The notes beneath the pieces are model-generated. The model was not told the DNA's origin, did no database searches, and saw only the letters and a list, made by a program, of their open reading frames with translations. From assembly GCA_036518955.1 (NCBI GenBank), contig DATDMG010000029.1, positions 1 to 7,959 on the forward strand: a DNA stretch of 7,959 nt. The letters run 5' to 3'. This document shows positions 1 through 5,511 of this stretch, one piece after another (within the stretch, counting starts at the first letter, position 1; the number at the start of each line of letters is the position of its first letter). The stretch is from DATDMG01 sp036518955. Lineage in GTDB: Bacteria; Actinomycetota; Actinomycetes; Actinomycetales; Kineosporiaceae. The translations under genes were made by a program, and so were the position numbers.

Positions 1-39
1 TCCTGCCGGCACCGGGACCGCTCCTGCCGGCACCGGGAC
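1..39 (+). repeat. Two-copy 21-base tandem repeat in the basic tail
   Basis: Bases 1-18 and 22-39 are identical over 18 bases (period 21), encoding PAGTGTA twice in frame. The array may continue to the left of the window. In-frame 7-codon periodicity is typical of slippage-prone disordered linkers. Confidence 0.75.
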
Positions 40-265
40 GGCGAAGAAGGCCGCGCCGCGGCGGCGTGCGCCCAAGCCGGAGCCCAAGCCGGAGCCGGAG
101 CCCAGCGAGCGCGTGGCGGGGGCCCGGAAGGCCACGGCCGAGACCCCCGCGAAGACCACGGCGAAAGCTACCAAGGCGCCGGCCAAGGCGACGACGACCT
201 CCACCACCAAGACCACCAGCAAGGCCGGCACTGGCAAGAAGGCGGCGTCCCGCCGATCGGCCTGA
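1..265 (+). CDS. C-terminal tail of an unidentified protein, Lys/Ala/Pro/Thr-rich (5' end outside window)
   Basis: An open frame enters from the left edge (first full codon at base 2) and stops at TGA 263-265. The 87 visible residues are low-complexity and strongly basic: two copies of PAGTGTA, then KKAAPRRRAPKPEPKPEPEP, then many Lys separated by Ala/Thr/Pro (AKTTAKATKAPAKA), ending KKAASRRSA. This composition resembles the disordered Lys/Ala-rich tails of actinobacterial nucleoid-associated or other nucleic-acid-binding proteins. No folded domain is visible, so the protein cannot be named. It converges on the MauE-type gene with only 14 bases between the stop codons and no clear terminator. 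The coding sense is supported by Lys codons AAG placed regularly in this frame and by the stop lying just before the opposing gene. An overlapping frame of 79 codons (from base 66) gives only Arg/Pro-rich shadow sequence. Function unknown. Confidence 0.6.
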   Translation, partial: PAGTGTAPAGTGTAKKAAPRRRAPKPEPKPEPEPSERVAGARKATAETPAKTTAKATKAPAKATTTSTTKTTSKAGTGKKAASRRSA

Positions 266-279
266 GCCCCGGTCCTCGG

Positions 280-1269
280 TCACGGGAGGGGGAGCAGGGC
301 CGTGATGGCCTCCGCTCCCACGGAGAGTCGCGCGACGGGGACGCCGGTCGCGTCGACCAGCAGGCCGGTGCCGTCGACACGGCAGGCCGCGGGGTTCGCG
401 GGCACCCCGTAGGAGTCGGCGAGCGCGCCGTCGACGTCCGCCGCCACCCGGGACGGGAGCAGCCCGTGTCCACCGGCCCAGCGATCGACCTCCGCGGGGT
501 CGAGCGCGGCCGCGAGGACGACGACGTCCCCGCGCGGCGCCAGGGCCGGCAGCAGCTCCTCGCAGAGCACGCACCCCGGCTCGGCGAAGACCAGGACGAC
601 ACCGCCGGTCCGGGCCGCCAGCTCCGTCAGCCGGAGCCGGGTACCGTCCAGCGCGACGACGTCGAAGGGGACCGCTGGCCGGGTCGCGACCGGTTCGGCC
701 ACCGCGGCCACACCCGCCCGGCGCCGTCCGGAACGCCGCCGCGAGCGCCGGGCCGGACGCCCCGAGCGCCCCAGCCCGGACCGCACGACGGCCGCCACCA
801 GCAACGCCGCCGCCGCGAGCGCCCACGGTTCCGCGGCCGGCGGCACGCCGGGCCGGGGCGCCGACGGCCCGCGCGCCAGCGCGGGCGCGAGCGCGGCGAG
901 CAGCAGCAGGTCCCGGACGATGCCGGCGCGGCGGGACGTCGACGTCCGGGCGCCGAAACAGGCGCACCCCTGCGCCGTGGAGCTGTCCAGCGACAGGTAG
1001 GCGATGAACGCGACGAGCAGCGCGGCGGACGCCGCCGCCGCGAACCACCCGGCCCGCGACCCGAGCAGGGCCAGGGCGAGGAACAACTCGAGCGCCGGCA
1101 GGCCCGCGGACAGCTGCGGCACCCAGGGCCGGGTCAGCCGGGACAGGTACAGCGTGGCCCGCAGCGAGGCGAGGTCCGCCAGTTTGGCCAGGCCGGCCCA
1201 TCCGAACGCACCCGTGACGACCAGCCGCCCGCCGAGATCGAGCGCCGCGGGCGCGTCGGACCAGGGCAC
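280..1269 (-). CDS. MauE/DoxX-type membrane protein fused to a thioredoxin-like domain
   Basis: Predicted 329-residue membrane redox protein. Residues 1-165 hold about five hydrophobic segments (about 13-33, 56-72, 75-94, 117-134, 147-163) and the CACFG motif (C102, C104) characteristic of MauE-like proteins. A basic Arg-rich stretch (163-184) follows, then a thioredoxin/redoxin-like domain (about 198-329) with VVLVFAEPGCVLCEELLPAL, placing a CxxC pair (C233, C236) after a beta strand as in TlpA/MauD proteins. In the methylamine dehydrogenase system, MauE (membrane) and MauD (thioredoxin-like) are separate proteins needed for disulfide maturation; here the two are joined. No mau structural genes are present, so a general extracytoplasmic thiol-redox role is inferred. 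GTG at 1269 lies 4 bases after the purA stop, suggesting translational coupling; no good Shine-Dalgarno is visible. GTG 1314, inside purA, is an alternative start. A longer frame up to 1509 is purA shadow. Confidence 0.8.
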   Translation of the reverse strand: MPWSDAPAALDLGGRLVVTGAFGWAGLAKLADLASLRATLYLSRLTRPWVPQLSAGLPALELFLALALLGSRAGWFAAAASAALLVAFIAYLSLDSSTAQGCACFGARTSTSRRAGIVRDLLLLAALAPALARGPSAPRPGVPPAAEPWALAAAALLVAAVVRSGLGRSGRPARRSRRRSGRRRAGVAAVAEPVATRPAVPFDVVALDGTRLRLTELAARTGGVVLVFAEPGCVLCEELLPALAPRGDVVVLAAALDPAEVDRWAGGHGLLPSRVAADVDGALADSYGVPANPAACRVDGTGLLVDATGVPVARLSVGAEAITALLPLP

Positions 1270-1273
1270 GGCG

Positions 1274-2563
1274 TCACCGCGGGATGAGCTCGTGCCGGAC
1301 GACGGTCGCGTCACGGTCGGCGCCCACCCCGACCGCGGAGATCCGGGCGCCGGAGATCTCCTCCAGGGCGTGCACGTACGCCTGCGCGTTCTTGGGCAGC
1401 TCCTCGAACGTCCGGACTGCGGAGATGTCCTCCGCCCACCCGTCGAGGTACTCGTAGACCGGGCTGGCGTGGTGGAACTCGGTCTGCGTGAGCGGAACGT
1501 CGTCGACACGCGTGCCCTCGACGTCGTAGGCGACGCACACCGGCAACCGTTCGAAGCCGGTCAACGTGTCCAGCTTGGTGAGCACGTAGTCGGTGATGCC
1601 GTTGATCCGCGCGGCGTACCGGGCGACCGGCGCGTCGTACCAACCGCAGCGGCGCGGCCTGCCCGTCGTCGTCCCGTACTCCCGTCCCACCTCGCGCAGC
1701 CGCTCCCCGTCACGGTCGAACAGCTCGGTCGGAAACGGCCCCTCGCCGACGCGCGTCGCGTAGGCCTTGACGACGCCGATGACCCGGTCGATCCGGGTGG
1801 GCGGAACCCCCGAGCCGGTACAGGCGCCGCCGGCCGTCGCGTTGGACGACGTCACGAACGGGTAGTTGCCGTGGTCGACGTCGAGCTGGGTCGCCTGGCC
1901 GCCCTCGAAGAGCACGAGCTTGCCGGCGTCCAGGGCCCGGCCCAGGACCAGCCCCGTGTCGGCGACATGCGGTCGAAGCCGCTCGGCGAAGCCCAGCAAC
2001 TCGGCGACCACCTCGTCGACCGCGATCGCCCTGCGGTTGTAGACCTTCACCAGCAGCTGGTTCTTCTGGTCGAGGGCGCCCTCCACCTTCTGCGCCAGGA
2101 TGTGCTCGTCGAAGAGATCCTGGACGCGGATGCCGATGCGGTTCATCTTGTCGGCATAGCTGGGACCGATCCCCCGGCCGGTGGTACCGATCTTGCGCTT
2201 GCCGAGGAAGCGCTCGGTCACCTTGTCGAGGGTGCGGTTGTACGACGGGATGATGTGCGCGTTCGCGGACACCAGCAGTGACGAGCAGTCGAGCCCGCGC
2301 GACGTCAGCCCGTCGATCTCCTCGAAGAGCACGGACAGATCGATGACCACCCCGTTCCCGATCACCGGAACGCAGCCCTCGGTGAGGATCCCCGACGGCA
2401 ACAGGTGCAACGCGTACCGCTCGCCGCCGACGACCACGGTGTGCCCGGCATTGTTACCGCCGTTGAACTTGACCACGTAGTCGGCGTGGGCGCCGAGCGC
2501 GTCGGTCGCCTTGCCCTTCCCCTCGTCACCCCACTGCGCACCGACGATCACGACCGCGGGCAT
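1274..2563 (-). CDS. purA: Adenylosuccinate synthetase
   Basis: Cytosolic enzyme that joins IMP and aspartate using GTP to give adenylosuccinate, the first committed step from IMP to AMP. The 429-residue length is normal for the family. The N-terminal GTP-binding loop AQWGDEGKGK (residues 9-18) carries the catalytic Asp (D13), and NGGNNAGHTVV carries the catalytic His (H41), matching the positions known from the E. coli enzyme. GTTGRGIGPSYADK (IMP site) and VKAYATRVGEGPFPTEL (signature region) follow, and the C-terminal part with TKLDTL is complete. Start ATG 2563 is supported by AGGGAG five bases upstream (2569-2574) and by the conserved N-terminus. The MauE-thioredoxin gene begins 4 bases downstream, so the two are probably co-transcribed. 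A possible -10 (TACCCT, 2640-2645, minus strand) and a GC hairpin (2589-2612) lie upstream. Confidence 0.98.
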   Translation of the reverse strand: MPAVVIVGAQWGDEGKGKATDALGAHADYVVKFNGGNNAGHTVVVGGERYALHLLPSGILTEGCVPVIGNGVVIDLSVLFEEIDGLTSRGLDCSSLLVSANAHIIPSYNRTLDKVTERFLGKRKIGTTGRGIGPSYADKMNRIGIRVQDLFDEHILAQKVEGALDQKNQLLVKVYNRRAIAVDEVVAELLGFAERLRPHVADTGLVLGRALDAGKLVLFEGGQATQLDVDHGNYPFVTSSNATAGGACTGSGVPPTRIDRVIGVVKAYATRVGEGPFPTELFDRDGERLREVGREYGTTTGRPRRCGWYDAPVARYAARINGITDYVLTKLDTLTGFERLPVCVAYDVEGTRVDDVPLTQTEFHHASPVYEYLDGWAEDISAVRTFEELPKNAQAYVHALEEISGARISAVGVGADRDATVVRHELIPR

Positions 2564-2568
2564 GCCGG

Positions 2569-2574
2569 CTCCCT
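2569..2574 (-). promoter_or_regulatory. Shine-Dalgarno of purA
   Basis: AGGGAG on the minus strand, five bases before ATG 2563. It fits the conserved PurA N-terminus and fixes the start. Confidence 0.75.
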
Positions 2575-2588
2575 GGCTAGTCGGACGG

Positions 2589-2612
2589 CGGCCGGTGGCC
2601 TCCCACCGGCCG
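2589..2612. terminator. GC-rich hairpin between the flavoprotein gene and purA
   Basis: A perfect 10-base-pair stem: CGGCCGGTGG (2589-2598) pairs with CCACCGGCCG (2603-2612) around a 4-base loop. On the minus strand it lies 56 bases after the flavoprotein stop (2669) and 25 bases before the purA start. No U-run follows, as is common for GC-rich actinobacterial terminators. It may end the upstream transcript. If purA is transcribed from the possible TACCCT -10 at 2640-2645, it would instead lie inside the purA 5' leader. The 105-base gap holds nothing else I can support. Confidence 0.5.
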
Positions 2613-2668
2613 TGGGCCCGGAGTGCACAGGCCCCAGAGAGGGTACCCCACCTGCTGGATCGACCTGG

Positions 2669-3661
2669 TCACCGCAGCCGGGTGAGCAACGCGAGCCCGA
2701 GCTCGTGACCGGAGATCCAGGCCTGCTCGATCCGGGCCCGCGGCCCCCACGCGTCGCCGCACACCCCCACCGGATGGTCGCTCAGCGCGAAACTCGCCTC
2801 GTGCGGATGCCGGGGCGATGCCAGGGACCACCGGTGCCAGCGCACCCACAGCGGATCGGGAACCGAGGTGCCGAGCAGCTTGCCGACCTCCGCGAGAACC
2901 GGCTCGACCACCGACGCCGGCTGGTCGAGCCGTGCGGAGGCGAGCACCCCGGTCGCGTGCGCGACGAGGACGGCGGCCCCGTCGCCACGGCGCCGACCGT
3001 CGTCCGCGATCCAGGCCACCACCGGCGAGCCGTCGACGAACGCACCGTCGAGGTCGCCCCACCAGCGCTCCGACCAGGCCGCCCAGACGGCGATCGTGGG
3101 GGACCAGTCCAGCCCTCGACCCAACCCCATCGACTCCGCGACCGGCTCGGGCAGCAGGTCGTAGGCCTGGGGCTCGGGCATCGCGAGGACGGCGGCGGCC
3201 GCGGGTTCGCCGTCGACCAGGAGGCGGTCGCCGAGATCGACCTCCTCGATCTCGCGCCCCTGGACGACCGGGATCCCGGCCGCGAGATCCTCCACCAGGG
3301 AACGCAGCCCGTCAGCGGCCGCCCACCGTTCGACGCCGTCGGCGCCCGCGTCGGGGCGGTCGGGCGACAGGACCCGCATCGTCGACGTCCAGACCCGGGC
3401 CAGGCCCCGACGACGCCAGCCCTCCACCACCGCGGCGAACCGCTCGTCGTGGACGGTGAAGTAGGACGCACCGATGTCGATCGCCCGTCGCACCCCGTCG
3501 ACGTCCTCGTGCCGGACGGCCATCCGGCCGCCCATCCGCTTGCCCCGGTCCACGATCCGGACCGGGAGCCCCCTGTCGGCCAGGACCCGCGCACACGCCA
3601 CCCCGGCGATCCCACCGCCCACGACGACGACGGGCCGCTCCGGGACGGGGTGTGCGGTCAC
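2669..3661 (-). CDS. FAD-dependent oxidoreductase, renalase/amine-oxidase-like
   Basis: Predicted soluble flavoprotein of 330 residues. The N-terminal Rossmann motif VVVVGGGIAG (11-20), the acidic residue ending the second strand (D38 in RIVDRG), and the RMGGRM motif (42-47) bind FAD as in the NAD(P)-binding/amine oxidase family. The C-terminal VGVCGDAWGPRARIEQAWIS (from about 298; D303) is the second FAD-contact motif, followed by the usual SGHELG helix. The middle part (ASYFTVHDERF and the Trp-rich IAVWAAWSERWWG) resembles renalase-like NAD(P)/FAD-dependent oxidoreductases. Its substrate cannot be read from sequence. Start GTG 3661 overlaps the DUF3151 stop (GTGA), indicating translational coupling. 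A longer frame starting at 3724 would add an Arg/Gly-rich shadow of the DUF3151 gene and place the Rossmann motif unusually far in. Naming beyond the superfamily is inference. Confidence 0.85.
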   Translation of the reverse strand: MTAHPVPERPVVVVGGGIAGVACARVLADRGLPVRIVDRGKRMGGRMAVRHEDVDGVRRAIDIGASYFTVHDERFAAVVEGWRRRGLARVWTSTMRVLSPDRPDAGADGVERWAAADGLRSLVEDLAAGIPVVQGREIEEVDLGDRLLVDGEPAAAAVLAMPEPQAYDLLPEPVAESMGLGRGLDWSPTIAVWAAWSERWWGDLDGAFVDGSPVVAWIADDGRRRGDGAAVLVAHATGVLASARLDQPASVVEPVLAEVGKLLGTSVPDPLWVRWHRWSLASPRHPHEASFALSDHPVGVCGDAWGPRARIEQAWISGHELGLALLTRLR

Positions 3662-4083
3662 GGCTCGCCGGCCGCGATGGCGGCCGCGGCGTCCGGATCC
3701 GCCTCGCGCAGGAAGGTGTCGCAACGCTGCTGCTCATCGGCCTCACCGATGGCCGCCGCCGCAGCCCCGAGGGCGGCGAGCGCTCGAAGGAAGCCGCGGT
3801 TGGGCAGGTGGCTCCACGGCACCGGTCCCTGACCGCGCCACCCGGCACGTCGCAGCGCGTCCAGCCCGCGGTGGTAGCCCACCCGGGCGTAGGCGTAGCC
3901 CTCGACCGGTCGGCCGTCGGCGAGGGCGCGCTCGGCGAGCACCGCCCACGCCAGGCTGCTCGCCGGGTGGGCGGCTGCGACGTCGACGGCCGGGGCTCCG
4001 GCGGCCAGGGCCTCGAGCGGCACCGGGTCGTCGGGCAGCAGGGTCGGAGGGATGCCGAGGAGGTTGGCGTTCAGGTCGGTCAC
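3658..4083 (-). CDS. DUF3151 family protein
   Basis: A 141-residue protein of the actinobacterial DUF3151 family, recognised by its central block: HPASSLAWAVLAERAL, then GYAYARVGYHRGLDALRRAG, then GPVPWSHLPNRGFLRALAAL, then GEADEQQRC. The pattern is helix-rich and TPR-like, consistent with a small cytosolic scaffold or adaptor, but no catalytic motif is visible and the function is unknown. DUF3151 genes commonly lie near fba and purA in actinobacteria, as here. GTG 4083 (protein beginning VTDLNANLLGIPPTLLP) is chosen because family members start close to that segment. ATG codons at 4092, 4095 and 4113 and a frame to 4167 are possible but add non-conserved residues, and none has a strong Shine-Dalgarno. 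Its stop codon overlaps the start of the FAD oxidoreductase. Confidence 0.85.
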   Translation of the reverse strand: MTDLNANLLGIPPTLLPDDPVPLEALAAGAPAVDVAAAHPASSLAWAVLAERALADGRPVEGYAYARVGYHRGLDALRRAGWRGQGPVPWSHLPNRGFLRALAALGAAAAAIGEADEQQRCDTFLREADPDAAAAIAAGEP

Positions 4084-4158
4084 GCGGCCCATCATGCCGG
4101 AGGGCACCGACATCCATCGGGCGACGGTGCCCCCGGGTGGACGATGCCGGCCCGACTG

Positions 4159-4187
4159 CGTGATCACGACCAGCGCGCCTGATCACG
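4159..4187 (-). terminator. Hairpin after fba (probable terminator)
   Basis: CGTGATCA (4159-4166) and TGATCACG (4180-4187) form a perfect 8-base inverted repeat with a 13-base loop, 14 bases past the fba stop on the minus strand. A nested alternative pairs CCAGC (4170-4174) with GCTGG (4188-4192). The first arm also sits in the self-complementary CGTGATCACG, so protein binding is another possibility. No U-run follows. It lies in the 118-base gap before DUF3151. Confidence 0.5.
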
Positions 4188-4201
4188 GCTGGCGGGCGGG
4201 G

Positions 4202-5224
4202 TCACGCGATGGCGGTGCCGGCGGAGCGGAGGTTCTCACAGGCCTCGACCACGCGCGCCGACAGGCCGGCCTCGGCGGCCTTGCCCCACACCCGCGGGTC
4301 GTAGGTCTTCTTGTTGCCGACCTCGCCGTCCACCTTGAGCACGCCGTCGTAGTTCTTGAACATGTGGTCGGCGACCGGGCGGGTGAAGGCGTACTGGGTG
4401 TCGGTGTCGACGTTCATCTTCACCACACCGTAGTCGACGGCGTCGGAGATCTCCTGCGGCAGCGAGCCCGAGCCGCCGTGGAAGACCAGGTCGAACGGCT
4501 TGGGCTTGCCGTACTTCTCGCCGACGGCGTCCTGGACCTCCTTGAGGATCTCCGGGCGGAGTCTGACGTTGCCGGGCTTGTACACGCCGTGCACGTTGCC
4601 GAAGGTGAGGGCGGCCATGTACCGGCCCTTCTCACCCAGACCGAGCGCCTCCGCGGTGACCATGCAGTCGTCGACGGTGGTGTACAGCTTCTCGTTGATC
4701 TCGCCGACGACACCGTCCTCCTCGCCACCGACGACGCCGATCTCGACCTCGAGGATGATCCTCGCGGCGGCGGTCAGGGCGAGCAGTTCCTGCCCGATCT
4801 CCAGGTTCTCCTTGAGCGGCACCGCGGAGCCGTCCCACATGTGCGACTGGAACAGCGGGTTCTCGCCGCGCTTGACCCGCTCCGCACTGATCGCCAGCAG
4901 CGGCCGGACGAACCCGTCGAGCTTGTTCTTCGGGCAATGGTCGGTGTGCAGGGCGATGTTGATGTCGTACTTCTTCGCGACCTCGTGCGCGAAGGCCGCC
5001 ATGGCGACGGACCCGGTGACCATGTCCTTGATCGTCGGCCCGGAGAAGTACTCGGCTCCGCCGGTGGAGACCTGGATGATCCCGTCGCTGCGCGCGTCCG
5101 CGAACCCGCGGATGGCAGCGTTGAGCGTCTGCGAGGACGTCACGTTGATCGCCGGGTAGGCGAAGGACCCCGCCTTCGCCCGGTCCAGCATCTCGGCGTA
5201 CACCTCGGGGGTTGCGATGGGCAT
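4202..5224 (-). CDS. fba: Class II fructose-bisphosphate aldolase
   Basis: Zinc-dependent glycolytic/gluconeogenic enzyme that reversibly splits fructose-1,6-bisphosphate into dihydroxyacetone phosphate and glyceraldehyde-3-phosphate in the cytosol. The 340-residue product is close to the mycobacterial enzyme length. Visible landmarks are ALHTDHCPKNKLDGF with catalytic D95 and zinc ligand H96; EVEIGVVGGEEDGV (159-172); FGNVHGVYKPG with H212; FHGGSGS with H249; and the phosphate-binding KMNVDTDTQYAFTR (269-282). All key residues are present. ATG 5224 is supported by AGGAG at 5231-5235 (minus strand, spacing 6) and by the conserved start MPIATPEVYAEML. A longer frame upstream to 5494 is Arg/Gly/Pro-rich shadow. 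It is divergent from nagA across 287 bases and ends at a hairpin before the DUF3151 gene. Confidence 0.97.
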   Translation of the reverse strand: MPIATPEVYAEMLDRAKAGSFAYPAINVTSSQTLNAAIRGFADARSDGIIQVSTGGAEYFSGPTIKDMVTGSVAMAAFAHEVAKKYDINIALHTDHCPKNKLDGFVRPLLAISAERVKRGENPLFQSHMWDGSAVPLKENLEIGQELLALTAAARIILEVEIGVVGGEEDGVVGEINEKLYTTVDDCMVTAEALGLGEKGRYMAALTFGNVHGVYKPGNVRLRPEILKEVQDAVGEKYGKPKPFDLVFHGGSGSLPQEISDAVDYGVVKMNVDTDTQYAFTRPVADHMFKNYDGVLKVDGEVGNKKTYDPRVWGKAAEAGLSARVVEACENLRSAGTAIA

Positions 5225-5230
5225 GGATCG

Positions 5231-5235
5231 CTCCT
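5231..5235 (-). promoter_or_regulatory. Shine-Dalgarno of fba
   Basis: AGGAG on the minus strand, six bases before ATG 5224. It excludes the longer upstream frame. Confidence 0.8.
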
Positions 5236-5500
5236 GTTGCTGATCGTCAGCCGGTATCTGCGACACGATCCTTCCACGTCCCGCAGCCGGGCCCGGCATC
5301 CCCTTGGTCCCGACGGACGGCGCGTCGCCGGGACCGGGTGGCGTCCACCGCCTCCCGGGGCGGCCCGGACGGACCGATCCCGTAGCCTCGGGCGGGCGTG
5401 ACCAGCCGCTCGACGAACCGGGTACCGCTGCGCGCAGGCGGCGTCGCGCCGTCCCGGGCCTCGCCGTCCGCACCGTCCGGCCCGACCCCGTCACCGCAGC

Positions 5501-5507
5501 GAGGAGG
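5501..5507 (+). promoter_or_regulatory. Shine-Dalgarno of nagA
   Basis: GAGGAGG, four bases before ATG 5512. Its strength favours ATG 5512 over the upstream in-frame GTG 5398. Confidence 0.85.
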
Positions 5508-5511
5508 CGAC

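Larger units (their letters stand above)
5225..5511. promoter_or_regulatory. Divergent control region between fba and nagA
   Basis: This 287-base gap must hold the promoters for both genes. On the minus strand, GGGACG (5277-5282) and GATACC (5253-5258), 18 bases apart, are a weak -35/-10 candidate for fba. The imperfect palindrome GCTGA-TCG-TCAGC (5239-5251) lies just downstream of it. On the plus strand, TAGCCT (5383-5388) is a possible -10 for nagA without a clear -35. It sits about 10 bases before an in-frame GTG (5398), which would allow a leaderless, 38-residue longer nagA. None of these sites is certain. Confidence 0.35.

Noticed and set aside
266..300. Possible terminator between the first gene and the MauE-type gene
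   Set aside because: Only a 4-base CCTC/GAGG pairing is visible; too weak to call.
168..602. Minus-strand frame of 144 codons across the convergent gene ends
   Set aside because: Ser/Arg/Pro-rich shadow of the MauE-thioredoxin gene that also runs antisense through the basic tail; no motif.
280..1269. Complete methylamine-utilisation (mau) cluster
   Set aside because: Only a MauE-like domain fused to a thioredoxin-like domain is present; no methylamine dehydrogenase subunits or amicyanin in the window.
1004..2281. Plus-strand open frame of 425 codons opposite purA
   Set aside because: Antisense to a clear PurA. Its Arg/Asp/Val-rich translation has no motif and comes from the high GC third positions of purA.
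2405..3832. Plus-strand open frame of 475 codons opposite the flavoprotein and part of its neighbours
   Set aside because: Pro/Arg/Gly/His-rich shadow lying across three features, including a gene boundary and the hairpin gap; no Shine-Dalgarno or domain.
4052..5401. Plus-strand open frame of 449 codons opposite fba
   Set aside because: Antisense to a fully conserved aldolase; the translation is Val/Asp/Leu-biased in the manner of a high-GC antisense frame.
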